A stretch of 64,000 bases of DNA from Microbulbifer agarilyticus (lineage in GTDB: Bacteria; Pseudomonadota; Gammaproteobacteria; Pseudomonadales; Cellvibrionaceae). The position numbers and the translations under genes were made by a program. How positions within the stretch are numbered: the first letter of the stretch is position 1; every line of letters begins with the position of its first letter. Below the pieces are notes generated by a model. It saw only the letters and a list, made by a program, of their open reading frames with translations, was not told where the DNA came from and ran no database searches. The stretch is taken from assembly GCF_019800665.1 (NCBI RefSeq), contig NZ_JAHVKO010000003.1:372001-436000 (forward strand). The letters are read 5' to 3'. Shown here piece by piece: positions 27,160 through 36,707 of the stretch.

Positions 27160-28001
27160 ATCCAATCAATCACTTTGCCGGACAAGCGCGTGAACTGATG
27201 CGCAGGGATACTACCTGGCCGTTTCTTGTGACGCGTCGGCGGCCAGTAGATGTATCAAAGAATATTATTCTGTACCTCGAAGAGTTGAATGTGAGCTTTG
27301 ATGGGTTCAAGGCGCTCAATAATTTAAACCTCTATGTAAATGATGGTGAGTTGCGCTGCCTGATTGGAGCCAATGGCGCCGGCAAGACCACCCTGATGGA
27401 TGTGATTACCGGTAAAACAGCCTGCGATAGCGGCAGCGCGTGGTTTGGGCAAAACATCGATTTGCTAGCGCACGACGAGGCAGAAATTGCCGGGCTCGGG
27501 ATCGGGCGCAAGTTCCAAAAGCCCACGGTGTTCGAGGCGCATACCGTATTCGGTAACCTGGAGCTGTCGCTCAAGGGGTACAGGGGCGTCTGGCGGGCAT
27601 TGACCGCGAGGCTCTCAGGTACGGAGCGAGATCGCATTGAAGAAGTGCTATCGGTTATCGGTCTGGAGGATGTCCGCTACCAGCTGGCCGGCGCACTGTC
27701 CCACGGACAAAAGCAGTGGCTGGAAATCGGCATGCTGCTGGCCGCTGAGCCCAGGTTATTACTGGTGGATGAACCGGTTGCCGGTATGACCGCGGAGGAA
27801 ACCGAGCGCACCGCAGAGCTACTGACGTCGTTAGCAGGTAAGCACACAGTTATAGTGGTGGAGCACGATATGGAGTTTGTGCGCAGCATTGCGCGAACTG
27901 TGACGGTATTGCACCAGGGGTCAGTGCTGGCAGAAGGCACCATGGATCAAGTGCAGAACAACCGAGATGTGATTGAGGTGTACCTGGGGGAAGACGCGTG
28001 A
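27156..28001 (+). CDS. urtD: urea ABC transporter ATP-binding protein UrtD
   Basis: A 281-residue LivG-type ATPase. Walker A is GANGAGKTT, the signature LSHGQKQWLEIGMLL and Walker B LLLVDEPVAGM; the LSHGQ in place of LSGGQ is usual in UrtD. An N-terminal stretch of about 40 residues before the ABC core (MNPINHFAGQ...) is somewhat long. The GTG start overlaps the urtC stop. Confidence 0.95.
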   Translation: MNPINHFAGQARELMRRDTTWPFLVTRRRPVDVSKNIILYLEELNVSFDGFKALNNLNLYVNDGELRCLIGANGAGKTTLMDVITGKTACDSGSAWFGQNIDLLAHDEAEIAGLGIGRKFQKPTVFEAHTVFGNLELSLKGYRGVWRALTARLSGTERDRIEEVLSVIGLEDVRYQLAGALSHGQKQWLEIGMLLAAEPRLLLVDEPVAGMTAEETERTAELLTSLAGKHTVIVVEHDMEFVRSIARTVTVLHQGSVLAEGTMDQVQNNRDVIEVYLGEDA

Positions 28002-28693
28002 TTCGTATTGAGAAATTGAATCAAAAATATGGTGGTACCCAGATTCTGTGGGACCTGGATCTGAATATCGAAAAAGGCTCCTGCACCTGCATTATGGGAC
28101 GAAACGGTGCGGGCAAGACGACTCTGCTGAAATGTCTCATGGGATTGTTACCTGCGAGCAGTGGACAGATTCTTTTTGATGGAAAACCCATCCAGCAAGT
28201 GGCCGCGCAGCAGCGCGCCAAGATCGGTATCGGCTATGTGCCGCAAGGGCGGGATATCTTTCCCTTACTCACCGTGGAGGAAAACTTGCAAATTGGGCTC
28301 CCTGCCCGCAGCGACGGGTTGAAGAAAATACCTGGGCGGGTATTTGAGCTGTTTCCGGTACTCAAGGAAATGCTACAGCGGCGCGGAGGTGATTTATCCG
28401 GCGGACAACAGCAACAACTGGCCATTGCCCGCGCACTGGTGATTGACCCAAAGGTGCTGATTCTGGATGAGCCCAATGAGGGCATTCAGCCGAATATTGT
28501 GCGGCAGATCGGCGATGTGGTAACGCAGCTTAACCAGGAAGATGGTTTGACGGTAATTCTGGTGGAGCAGAAGCTGGGTTTTGCCCGCAGGGTAGGGCGG
28601 GAGTTCCGCCTGATGCAGAAAGGCGCAGTGATGGCGGTGGACAAAATGTCCAACCTGAATGACGAGTTAATTCGTCAGTACCTGGCCGTATAA
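27998..28693 (+). CDS. urtE: urea ABC transporter ATP-binding protein UrtE
   Basis: A 231-residue LivF-type ATPase with Walker A GRNGAGKTT, signature LSGGQQQQLAIARAL and Walker B VLILDEPNEGIQPNI. MIRIEKLNQKYGGTQILWDL is typical of UrtE. It completes the importer and overlaps urtD by GTGA. No clear terminator follows; the next gene is convergent 51 bp away. Confidence 0.95.
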   Translation: MIRIEKLNQKYGGTQILWDLDLNIEKGSCTCIMGRNGAGKTTLLKCLMGLLPASSGQILFDGKPIQQVAAQQRAKIGIGYVPQGRDIFPLLTVEENLQIGLPARSDGLKKIPGRVFELFPVLKEMLQRRGGDLSGGQQQQLAIARALVIDPKVLILDEPNEGIQPNIVRQIGDVVTQLNQEDGLTVILVEQKLGFARRVGREFRLMQKGAVMAVDKMSNLNDELIRQYLAV

Positions 28694-28744
28694 GGCCGTT
28701 GTCGTGCCCTTTGTACAGATAGATCACTAAAGTGACTGTAGTAG

Positions 28745-29569
28745 TCAGCGAACTTCGACCTTATCGCCTGTGCATAGCACGACGTGTAGTTTATCGGCAG
28801 AGGCTGGCGCCAGATTCATACCAAAATAAATTTGCCCATCTTCCCACCTTCGGTACTTTGCCAGAGTTTTCAGAGGCTCTTTTTGTGCGCGGCCGGTGAG
28901 TGGGTCCAGCCCGGGAATTGCGCAGCGCGCGCAGGGGTGGGTGCAGTCGAATTCGATAGGGCCGTCAGCAGTGTGCACGGTTAGGGTATTCCAGCGATCC
29001 TCTGCAAAGGGTTCGCAATCGCTTACGACAAGGTTCGGGCGAAAGCGCAGCATGGATACAGGTTCTTCGAGGCGGTTATTCAGGTCGTCCAGTGATGCCT
29101 GACTGATGACCAGTAGCGGCGCGCCATCGGCGAAGCCAACCTGGCGATCGGAGCGAGGCGCTTTCAGTGGGCGACGGAATTCTTCACCCATGGCAACGAG
29201 GCGCACACTGGTATGCAATTGCTCGCTCAACCACCGAGCTGCTTTGTCACCAGCATCGCGGGCAGTAACATTGTCATGCCAAACGCGTACTTCTCTCAAT
29301 TCGGCGTTGTCGTCAGGTTGCTGGACCTGCAGTGAATCACCCTGTGGGTTTTCCAGTAGGACACCGCTGTCGATTGCGGTGGCCTTCAGTTGCGCCATAT
29401 CTCGCAGTCGCCGCTGGGTTACAAATTGGTTTTCTCCGTCCACCAGCATCCAGCGCCGATCGTTAATAGCGCCAAATTCATCTAACGGCAAGGTATTGCT
29501 TTTATGCCCCTGCAAGGATTTTACCGGGAAATGGTAAAGCTCAGAAATTTCCAACTGCGACTCCTGCAT
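28745..29569 (-). CDS. MOSC domain protein (YcbX-like)
   Basis: A 274-residue protein with an N-terminal MOSC beta-barrel (ISELYHFPVKSLQGHKSN, DRRWMLVD, FVTQR) and a C-terminal MOSC domain. The latter carries RFRPNLVV, a Cys-rich CTHPCARCAIPGLDP loop and LKTLAKYRR. MOSC proteins bind molybdenum cofactor; E. coli YcbX reduces N-hydroxylated bases. It lacks the C-terminal ferredoxin domain of YcbX. The ATG at 29569 was chosen over a GTG at 29587 by family N-terminus. It is convergent with urtE. Confidence 0.85.
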   Translation of the reverse strand: MQESQLEISELYHFPVKSLQGHKSNTLPLDEFGAINDRRWMLVDGENQFVTQRRLRDMAQLKATAIDSGVLLENPQGDSLQVQQPDDNAELREVRVWHDNVTARDAGDKAARWLSEQLHTSVRLVAMGEEFRRPLKAPRSDRQVGFADGAPLLVISQASLDDLNNRLEEPVSMLRFRPNLVVSDCEPFAEDRWNTLTVHTADGPIEFDCTHPCARCAIPGLDPLTGRAQKEPLKTLAKYRRWEDGQIYFGMNLAPASADKLHVVLCTGDKVEVR

Positions 29570-29681
29570 TGTTTTTTTTGCTGGCACGTCGCTAAGGATA
29601 TCGATAACTAGAGCAATGCTGAAGCGCTTACTGTAAATGCCTTAAGGCAGCAAGCGCGGGCAACTTTATTTAATCATCAAA

Positions 29682-32579
29682 TTACCATTTCTTGTGGAAG
29701 CCGATACGCGCCTCAAAGGCGTCGACCTCCCCGGAATCGATGTCCGTTGTGTAGTCAATAATGCCGAATAGACTGGTGGTGCCACTGAAGTCTGAGGTTA
29801 GCCCGATACCGGTTTCCAGTACCGTCTGACCACGCTCGACAAAGATCGGGGTCGTATTGAACCAGACCGCGTCTGAACCATTGTCTTCATACCAGACGTT
29901 CAGCTTAAAGTAGGGTCGCCAGATACGGTTGTTACGCTTGATGTCCGCAATGAATCGCCCACCAACCCGTGCGGTAAATGCATCTACATCGTCGTACGTT
30001 ATCGACGAGAAAATATCCCGGGTATTTCTGGTGCGCTGGTGTTGCCAGATGATTTGTGCCTGCGGCTCTAGGTACCAGGTTCCATCCAATGGTATCGGTA
30101 CGCCTGCCTCCACCGATGCGAGTAATTCGTCGCCGTCAATATCGGTATTGATATTCAGGTTTGAACGGCCTTCACCGTCAAAGCCAGCATACATAATGAC
30201 GCTATCCACATAGGCGCCTCCCGCCCAGTGGTGTGTCCAGTAGCCGCCAATGTTGTACTGGTCGAGATCGATCTTACCGGTGGCGGCATTCTCTTTCCCT
30301 AGCGCAAAACCACGGGTATCTCCATGGGCGCCGCCAGTGCCCAGCATTATCCCAAAGATATCTTTTTGTCCGTTTGCATGGTCTTGTCCATAGAGCGGGA
30401 AGCCTATCTGCAGCCCCCAGAGAGTGCCGTCAAAGTCCGGGTTTACCAGTCCCCCGAAGGATTGCTGCATATTGTTGCCAAAGGCGCGTACCCATACGCC
30501 ACTCAGGCCGTCGTTACGCTTGGACCAGGCCTGTTCACCCTCTCTTTCGTGGAAGGTGCCGAGTGATTCCCGTCCCAGAGCGCGGCTGACAGAGGGAAGC
30601 AGAATGTCGACTCCCACCTCTGGGCGAATCAGGGGAACGCTACCGCCACTGGAGCTGCTGCCAGACGAGGAGCTACTCGAACTTGAAGAACTGCTGCCAC
30701 TGGAGCTGGAAGAGCCTGAGGAGCTGGATGAACTACTGCCGCTTGAAGTGGAAGACCCCGACGAGCTGGATGAGCTACTGCCACTCGATGTGGACGAGCC
30801 GGATGAGCTGGAAGAACTCGACGAACTGGAAGAACTCGATGAACTGGAAGAGCTCGATGAACTGGAAGAGCTCGATGAACTGGAAGAGCTCGATGAACTG
30901 GAAGAGCTCGACGAACTGGAAGAGCTCGACGAACTGGAAGAGCTCGATGAACTGGAAGAGCTCGACGAACTGGAAGAGCTCGACGAACTGGAAGAGCTCG
31001 ATGAGCTGGAAGAACTCGATGAACTGGAAGAGCTCGATGAACTTGAAGAACTCGACGAACTGGATGAACTCGACGAACCAGAGGAACTCGAAGAGCCACT
31101 TGAGCTTGAGGAACTAGAGCTTGAGGAACTAGAGCTTGATGAGCTTGAGCCCGGCGGTGGGTTTACGAACTCTCGCGATCGCAGATACCAGTTGTTCTCT
31201 GTGCCGGGTGAAAAGCCGCCGCGGAACAGAAAATATTCATAAGGGCCCGCGCCTACCCGATTACCCAAAATGAACGCACTGGCGGTGCTGGTGCCGTTAA
31301 TTACTTGATTGACCAGAATACCATCGCCCAGTGTTTCTGCGCCGGGACCATTGGTATTGTTGATGATTAGTAGGGTAAGACCACTTTCGTTGCCCGTGGT
31401 GCTCAGATAGTCCGACGGCGAACTGTCGTCACCGAGGAAGGTGTCCAGCGACATACGGCCGGCGTTACCGATGTAATTACCGCTTAGCGAGAGAATATCG
31501 GTGGGACTGTTGTTGCCGGTGAAATCCATCAGCCCGGCATTGACCAGGGTTGTCGGGTTTCCAGTAACGGCCGGACGAATACTACGACTTCCTTGATTGA
31601 TAAACAGAGTGGCAGTGCGCGCGATTTCCAGACTGCCGGTAAGTGTGCCCGAGTCACCCAGAATCAAATCGCTATTCATGGTGAGCGAGGAGCCGTCTAG
31701 CAGACGGATTTCCTCCCAGTTGATCAGACGGTCGGGGCGGTCACCGATGGTGCCCTGCCAGCTCAGGCGGTCGAAACCAAACCCGCCACTAAACTGATTG
31801 GAAAGCAAGTTGCTGTTGCTCAGTCCGATAAAGCGCGCGACGTCATCACCATCCTGCATATCCAGTGCGCGGACTATTCCACCGCTCCAGGTCAGCGTGT
31901 CATTGCCGCTGCCGGCCAGGAAATTGGATAGCTCGCCGTCGAGTATTGTCGCCTGATCGCGCCCACTTTCCTGATCGACGGCGTCGGTAAAACCACCTTC
32001 CAGCAAAAATGTGTCGGCACCAGAGCCTTGTTCCACCAAAGTATTGATACGCGCGCCGTCGCGGTTGATAACGGTGTCGTCCGCGCTACCCAGAGACACC
32101 GCCTGCCCCTGAATAATGCCGCTATTGTCGACCACGGTTTCCACATTGCCGTTGATGCCAATGCCGCCATTGATGGTACCGTTCGGATCGTTGAGGATGT
32201 TCAGATTGCCGGTGCCGCTGGCCTCAATACCCTGATTTACGGTTGCGCGGTTAGTAAAATCCACCAGTCCATTGCTGATGAACTCCACGCTGCTGAGAAT
32301 CCCCTCGTTATCGATGATCAGGTTGTCAATTTGGCGGGCTTCAAGTGGGCCATTGAAGGTGGCATCGGAGAGAATGTTGATCGTGAGATCATCAAGTTGC
32401 CTAACGGAGAAATCACTGGTCGCGCCGCTGCATGTGACGATATCACCGGAGCTTGGAGGGTCCGGTTGGCAGTCCGCATATCCGTGGAATGGGAATAGCG
32501 AGGCGAGGAATGTCACCGCAAGCGCTGCAAGGTGCCAGCCACAACGCGGAGTGGTATGACGACTGTCTACAAAATCCAT
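29682..32579 (-). CDS. autotransporter with poly-serine linker
   Basis: A 965-residue type V secretion protein. The signal peptide ends near FHGYA, followed by DCQPDPPSSGDIVTCSG, a common autotransporter N-terminus. The passenger (about 40-470) shows repeated beta-helix-like strands with GSADDTV, GSGADTF and GSGNDTL turns. Residues about 475-645 are almost pure Ser with a few Gly and Thr. The C-terminal barrel (about 690-965) ends RIGFHKKW, with a terminal aromatic for BAM. Function is unknown; adhesion or a surface role is only likely by family. Long poly-Ser linkers are typical of Cellvibrionales exported proteins. Confidence 0.87.
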   Translation of the reverse strand: MDFVDSRHTTPRCGWHLAALAVTFLASLFPFHGYADCQPDPPSSGDIVTCSGATSDFSVRQLDDLTINILSDATFNGPLEARQIDNLIIDNEGILSSVEFISNGLVDFTNRATVNQGIEASGTGNLNILNDPNGTINGGIGINGNVETVVDNSGIIQGQAVSLGSADDTVINRDGARINTLVEQGSGADTFLLEGGFTDAVDQESGRDQATILDGELSNFLAGSGNDTLTWSGGIVRALDMQDGDDVARFIGLSNSNLLSNQFSGGFGFDRLSWQGTIGDRPDRLINWEEIRLLDGSSLTMNSDLILGDSGTLTGSLEIARTATLFINQGSRSIRPAVTGNPTTLVNAGLMDFTGNNSPTDILSLSGNYIGNAGRMSLDTFLGDDSSPSDYLSTTGNESGLTLLIINNTNGPGAETLGDGILVNQVINGTSTASAFILGNRVGAGPYEYFLFRGGFSPGTENNWYLRSREFVNPPPGSSSSSSSSSSSSSSSSSGSSSSSGSSSSSSSSSSSSSSSSSSSSSSSSSSSSSSSSSSSSSSSSSSSSSSSSSSSSSSSSSSSSSSSSSSSSSSSSSSSSSSSSSSSSSSSSSSSSGSSTSSGSSSSSSSGSSTSSGSSSSSSSGSSSSSGSSSSSSSSSSSGSSSSGGSVPLIRPEVGVDILLPSVSRALGRESLGTFHEREGEQAWSKRNDGLSGVWVRAFGNNMQQSFGGLVNPDFDGTLWGLQIGFPLYGQDHANGQKDIFGIMLGTGGAHGDTRGFALGKENAATGKIDLDQYNIGGYWTHHWAGGAYVDSVIMYAGFDGEGRSNLNINTDIDGDELLASVEAGVPIPLDGTWYLEPQAQIIWQHQRTRNTRDIFSSITYDDVDAFTARVGGRFIADIKRNNRIWRPYFKLNVWYEDNGSDAVWFNTTPIFVERGQTVLETGIGLTSDFSGTTSLFGIIDYTTDIDSGEVDAFEARIGFHKKW
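30679..30804. repeat. three 42-bp tandem repeats in the Ser-rich linker
   Basis: Units at 30679-30720, 30721-30762 and 30763-30804 are diverged copies of one another and encode Ser-rich 14-residue segments with Gly and Thr (GSSTSSGSSSSSSS). They adjoin the 18-bp repeat array on the barrel side. Confidence 0.7.
30805..31074. repeat. fifteen 18-bp tandem repeats coding poly-serine
   Basis: Fifteen units of GAACTGGAAGAGCTCGAT, with T/C and a few other substitutions, span 270 bp. Read on the coding (minus) strand in frame, the commonest unit gives TCA TCG AGC TCT TCC AGT, the six serine codons once each. The cytosine variant turns TCA into TCG. Near-identical DNA units imply expansion by slippage or recombination. 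Confidence 0.9.
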
Positions 32580-32781
32580 TTTCTACAGGGCGTCCAGGGT
32601 ACTTATTTTCCTGCTGGCCGGCTGGGAATTTTGTGCTCAGCAGAGCCGACCAATGCATTTTTTGAATAGGGGGTGAGGGCTATCGCAGTTTAGTCGAGGG
32701 GGCGTAGATGGCCATTACAGCGGAAGAGCTGTGGTAACATCCTGCGTCATAAATAGCGAGAAAAATTGGGGGCGCGGCGCG

Positions 32782-34479
32782 ATGGGTATCGCACGGTGGA
32801 TTTGCATTTTGGTGCTGCTTTGCGTGTCGCACGGGGCATACGCAACCACGCTAGTGGTGGCGGAAGAGCTGTCTTCACAAAGCCTTAACCCTCACCTTCG
32901 CCTGCTGGAAGACGAAACCGGCGACCTGGTGATGGATGATATTCTTGCGTCCGATATCCACTCCTGGTCTGTGCTCCCCGAGGGCGAGCAGGCTAATTTC
33001 GGTTTTAGTCCCGCAGCCTACTGGGTGACGGTGACCTTGAGTAATCCATCCGCCCAGCCCGTGGAGCTGGTGATACGGCAGGATTACCCCCTTATCGATC
33101 AGCTGGATTTCTGGCACGCAAATTCGGAAGGTGCCTGGCAGCAGGTCGCGACGGGCGATCTCCGGCCTTTCCATACGCGCCCTCTGAATCTGCGGGACTT
33201 TGTTTTCCCGGTTACCCTGGCTGCCCACGCCACGCAAACCTATTACCTTCGATATCAGACTGCCGGGTCGGTTAATATCGGTCTTAGCGTGAGTAGTAAA
33301 ACAGCATTCCTTCCGCAGCTGGCAAAAGAGCAAATTTTACTGGGGGTCTATTACGGCGGATTCCTGGTGCTGGTGATTTATAACCTGTTCCTGTTTTTAG
33401 CGGTGCGGGATAGGGCCTATGCCTACTACATGGGGTATGCGGTTTGCTATGGGCTTTATTTCGGAGTGCACAATGGGGTTTCGTTCCAGTACTTGTGGCC
33501 CGGGAACCCGTGGCTCGCAAATCAGAGCCTGGTGTTTTTGCTTGGTCTTACCCTGATCTTCGGTACTCAATTTGTCCGCACGATTTGCTCCGGCGCGCAG
33601 CTGGCTCCACGTACCGATCGCGTTGCCCGCTGGCTGATGTTTTTCCTGGTGCCGCTGACCGCGATTTCCCCGTTTGTCAGCTACGGTCCAATGGTGTTGA
33701 GCCTGGCGATCCTGACGTTGGTGCTGACGCTGTTGTTCATGGTGATGGGCATTATCAGTGTCCTGCGAGGCTCGATTCCGGCCCGCTATTTTCTGGTGGG
33801 GTGGTCAGCACTACTGGTGTGTGTGGTTATCTATATGCTTAAGACCTTTGGGCTGGTGCCGCACAATGGCTTTACGCATAACGCATTCCAGGTCGGCGCA
33901 TTGATCGAAATGGTCTTGCTGTCGCTTGCGCTCGGCGCACGGGTAGGTGAGATACAACGGCACGGCTACGTGGACCAGTTGACCGGTTTGCACAACCGTC
34001 GCTATTTCGATGAGCAGCTACCGCGGGAGTTCTCGTTCGCGCAGCGCAGCGGGACTCCCCTGGCACTGATGATCCTGGATCTCGATCACTTTAAAGGCAT
34101 CAACGATCGGCTCGGACATGCGCGCGGTGACGAGGCGTTGCGTGCTGTGGGGCAACTGCTCAAAAAGCAGGTGCGTAAACCGGTAATCGCGTGTCGCTAT
34201 GGTGGCGAGGAGTTTGCAGTACTTCTACCTCGGACAGACTTAAACGCCGCCCGAAAGGTTGCCAATCGCTTACTCAAGGGCGTAGCCGCGATGGATTTCG
34301 AGGGCGCGAAGCTCAGTGTCAGTATCGGCGTATCGGGCTTTGAACAAAATTGTTTTGATACGGCGATTGAGCTCTTCGAGACCGCGGACAAGTCGCTGTA
34401 TCAGGCAAAAGCACAAGGCCGCAATCGGGTGGTTTTCGAATCTTCTGGTGAAGAAACTTTTTTGCCCAAAGGTTTGTAG
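32782..34479 (+). CDS. 7TMR-DISM diguanylate cyclase (GGDEF)
   Basis: A 565-residue membrane protein. After a signal peptide (to about 22) comes a periplasmic 7TMR-DISMED2 domain (about 30-170), seven membrane helices (about 185-390) and a GGDEF domain (about 400-555). The active-site motif GGEEF (474-478) is intact, as is DLDHFKGINDRLGHARGDEALR, so it should make c-di-GMP. The inhibitory I-site RxxD is RKPV, so the key Asp is absent. It probably answers an extracellular ligand. The ATG at 32782 starts directly at the signal peptide. Confidence 0.88.
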   Translation: MGIARWICILVLLCVSHGAYATTLVVAEELSSQSLNPHLRLLEDETGDLVMDDILASDIHSWSVLPEGEQANFGFSPAAYWVTVTLSNPSAQPVELVIRQDYPLIDQLDFWHANSEGAWQQVATGDLRPFHTRPLNLRDFVFPVTLAAHATQTYYLRYQTAGSVNIGLSVSSKTAFLPQLAKEQILLGVYYGGFLVLVIYNLFLFLAVRDRAYAYYMGYAVCYGLYFGVHNGVSFQYLWPGNPWLANQSLVFLLGLTLIFGTQFVRTICSGAQLAPRTDRVARWLMFFLVPLTAISPFVSYGPMVLSLAILTLVLTLLFMVMGIISVLRGSIPARYFLVGWSALLVCVVIYMLKTFGLVPHNGFTHNAFQVGALIEMVLLSLALGARVGEIQRHGYVDQLTGLHNRRYFDEQLPREFSFAQRSGTPLALMILDLDHFKGINDRLGHARGDEALRAVGQLLKKQVRKPVIACRYGGEEFAVLLPRTDLNAARKVANRLLKGVAAMDFEGAKLSVSIGVSGFEQNCFDTAIELFETADKSLYQAKAQGRNRVVFESSGEETFLPKGL

Positions 34480-34505
34480 CTTATCGTAATGTGCTACTGC
34501 ATTTT

Positions 34506-36338
34506 CTATTGCAAGCTCTTGCGGATTGCTTCTGTGAGTTCGGGAAACGCTATCGGTTTTGATAGATAGTCGTTCATGCCGGCATCGCGGGCCGTATTTT
34601 GCTGGTCGCTGAATGCGGCCGCCGACAATCCAATAACCGGAGTGTCGCGAAGCACGGGATCATTTCGGATTTGTTTGGTCGCCTCAATGCCGCTGAGTCC
34701 CGGCAGCTGCACATCCATAAAGATCAAATCTGGGCGTATTGCCTGCGCTTTCTCAAGGCCGTCATACGCATCGTCGGCAAAGGTGGCCGTGATATTCAGG
34801 TCGTCGCAGAACGCCTGCATCAGTGCCTGATTGAGCATGTTATCCTCAAAGATAAGAACCTGAACGCCCTCGAATGAGTGTTCTGGAGCCGCGGTTTCTT
34901 CCCCTGTTGCCTGTACGGGCTGTCCTTCGCAGAGTGGCAGTACTACTTTGAAGCATGTCCCTGTATTTTTCGCGCTATTCAGCTCGATCTCGCCCCCAAG
35001 CAGTTCGACCAGTCTACGGGCAATCGGCAACCCGAGTCCGGTGCCCCTGGCTTGTCCGTCCAGAGTCTTGTCGACCTGCTCAAACGGTTCAAAAATGATG
35101 GCTTGTTGCTCCGGCGGTATACCGATGCCCTGGTCGCTTACCTCTATAACGATGTGTGTATTTGTGCGATTGAACAACTCGATCTTGACTTCACTGCGTT
35201 CCGGGGAAAACTTGATCGCGTTTGCGGTGAGGTTAATCAGTACCTGAGAAACCTTTCCGCGATCCATGAGAATATATTTTGGTAGTGTCGAATCGATATG
35301 CGAAGAAATCTTAAGACCTTTGCTGTATGCCTGAGGTTCACAGGAAGCCAAAATACAGTTAATGAGGTTTTGCAAGGCGAAGTCTTCTTCGACTACTTCA
35401 GTTTTGCCCGCCTCAATCCGCGAGATATCCAGCACATCGTTGACCAGGTCCGCCAGTCGCTGTCCGCTAATCGAGATTTTTTGCAGGAAGTCGTGAAAAT
35501 CTTGGGTCGGAGAAAGGTGTGCTGTGCGGTTCTGAAGAATTTGACTGAAGCCGACTATCGCATTGAGTGGTGTGCGAATTTCATGGCTCATGTTGGTAAG
35601 GAATTGGGTTTTCGAGCGGCTGTAAAATTCGGCAGTCTCCTTCGCCTGTAGCAAGTCTCGCTCTAGCGCTTTGCGTTCGGAGATGTCGAGAATGACACCA
35701 ATTAGCCCACCGAGGCGACCGTCTTCCAATTCATAGGCGGCCTTATTGAAGATCACATCATGCAGGGTGCCATCTGCATAGACCACCTGCGATTCGTAGG
35801 TCTGGTGCCCGCGTTGTCGCATTAACTCCAGATCTTTTTCGTGATACACCCTGGCCTGTGGGCCCGGCGAAACACCATATACCGAATGTCCGACAATTTG
35901 ATCGCGCGGCTTTCCAAGAAAAGCCTCAAAGGCACGGTTGCAACCGCTGTATATACCTTCGCTGTCCTTGTAAAAGATGGGGGCGGGGATTGCGTCGATA
36001 AGGATCTGGAGAAATTCGAGCTGGTCAGAAAGTTTGTGTTGCGCAACTTCGCGCTCGCGCAGTTCCTGCTGGTTAAGCTTGTTCAGATTTTCCTGCTTCG
36101 CCAGTAGTCTAGCCAGTCGTCCATTCAGTTTTTTTTGGCGGCGAAAGTTGATGTGCCAGGCGAGTGCAACCAGCGCGGATGCTAAAAGTACGCGTCCTAT
36201 GTGCACTACAGGTGGCGACCCCTGAGGAAACCAGCCAATGATGACCCACTCGCAAGTACCAAGACATACCATGGCCAAAAGTAAAATAGGCAGCGCTGGC
36301 AGTGCCGAGAGTGATTTGACGCCTGTATTATTTTCCAT
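34506..36338 (-). CDS. PAS-containing hybrid sensor histidine kinase
   Basis: A 610-residue inner-membrane kinase with two helices (about 13-35 and 46-64) and almost no periplasmic loop, then a coiled coil and a PAS domain (about 105-225; FYKDSEGIYSGCNRAFEAFLGK). HisKA has His252 (MSHEIRTPLNA), the ATPase domain TANAIKF and GTGLGLPIA, and the C-terminal receiver Asp542 (IFMDVQLPG). No output domain or partner regulator is adjacent, so it probably relays to a phosphotransfer protein elsewhere. The signal is unknown, probably cytoplasmic. Confidence 0.88.
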   Translation of the reverse strand: MENNTGVKSLSALPALPILLLAMVCLGTCEWVIIGWFPQGSPPVVHIGRVLLASALVALAWHINFRRQKKLNGRLARLLAKQENLNKLNQQELREREVAQHKLSDQLEFLQILIDAIPAPIFYKDSEGIYSGCNRAFEAFLGKPRDQIVGHSVYGVSPGPQARVYHEKDLELMRQRGHQTYESQVVYADGTLHDVIFNKAAYELEDGRLGGLIGVILDISERKALERDLLQAKETAEFYSRSKTQFLTNMSHEIRTPLNAIVGFSQILQNRTAHLSPTQDFHDFLQKISISGQRLADLVNDVLDISRIEAGKTEVVEEDFALQNLINCILASCEPQAYSKGLKISSHIDSTLPKYILMDRGKVSQVLINLTANAIKFSPERSEVKIELFNRTNTHIVIEVSDQGIGIPPEQQAIIFEPFEQVDKTLDGQARGTGLGLPIARRLVELLGGEIELNSAKNTGTCFKVVLPLCEGQPVQATGEETAAPEHSFEGVQVLIFEDNMLNQALMQAFCDDLNITATFADDAYDGLEKAQAIRPDLIFMDVQLPGLSGIEATKQIRNDPVLRDTPVIGLSAAAFSDQQNTARDAGMNDYLSKPIAFPELTEAIRKSLQ

Positions 36339-36707
36339 GGCGATTGGCTTTGTTGTTATGTTTGAGTGATCAAGATACTGAATTGTGTAGATGGCGACAA
36401 TACATCAACCGATTGCGGCTAATTTTTCGCACAAGATTGGTGCTCCTGGACTATTTTTGTTGCTAATAGTGGGATTTTGTTTCATTGGCTGTGCCTAGAT
36501 TCGCAAGTCTGTTTAGTCATCTTTCTACTGAGCGCGCTAGCTTAACGTTAGCCAATTCATGTTTTGTTAACTTGCTCAGCGCGGATTGATAAAAGTGCTA
36601 TTTATCTGAGGGTAAAACCCAGGTAAGTGTGTTAAATATGCGCCCATTCAAAAGGCCCCTGCCGTGAGCGTTGGGTCATAAACTATTGAGTTGGATGGGG
36701 GCTGTAA
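36339..36707. other. intergenic region between divergent genes
   Basis: About 370 bases, AT-richer than the surroundings, with no credible gene. A small GGGT-AAA-ACCC hairpin lies at 36610-36620, and CTGAGC/GCTCAG arms lie near 36527-36580. No promoter could be assigned with confidence. Confidence 0.4.

Noticed and set aside
30679-31074. Regular repeats that could be read as a CRISPR array
   Set aside because: The units are contiguous with no variable spacers and stay in the reading frame of the autotransporter.
30424-31242. A 272-codon plus-strand open frame rich in Glu, Leu and Asp
   Set aside because: It is the complement of the poly-Ser repeat array in the autotransporter gene. The repeat keeps the opposite frame open; there is no ribosome site, domain or non-repeat content.
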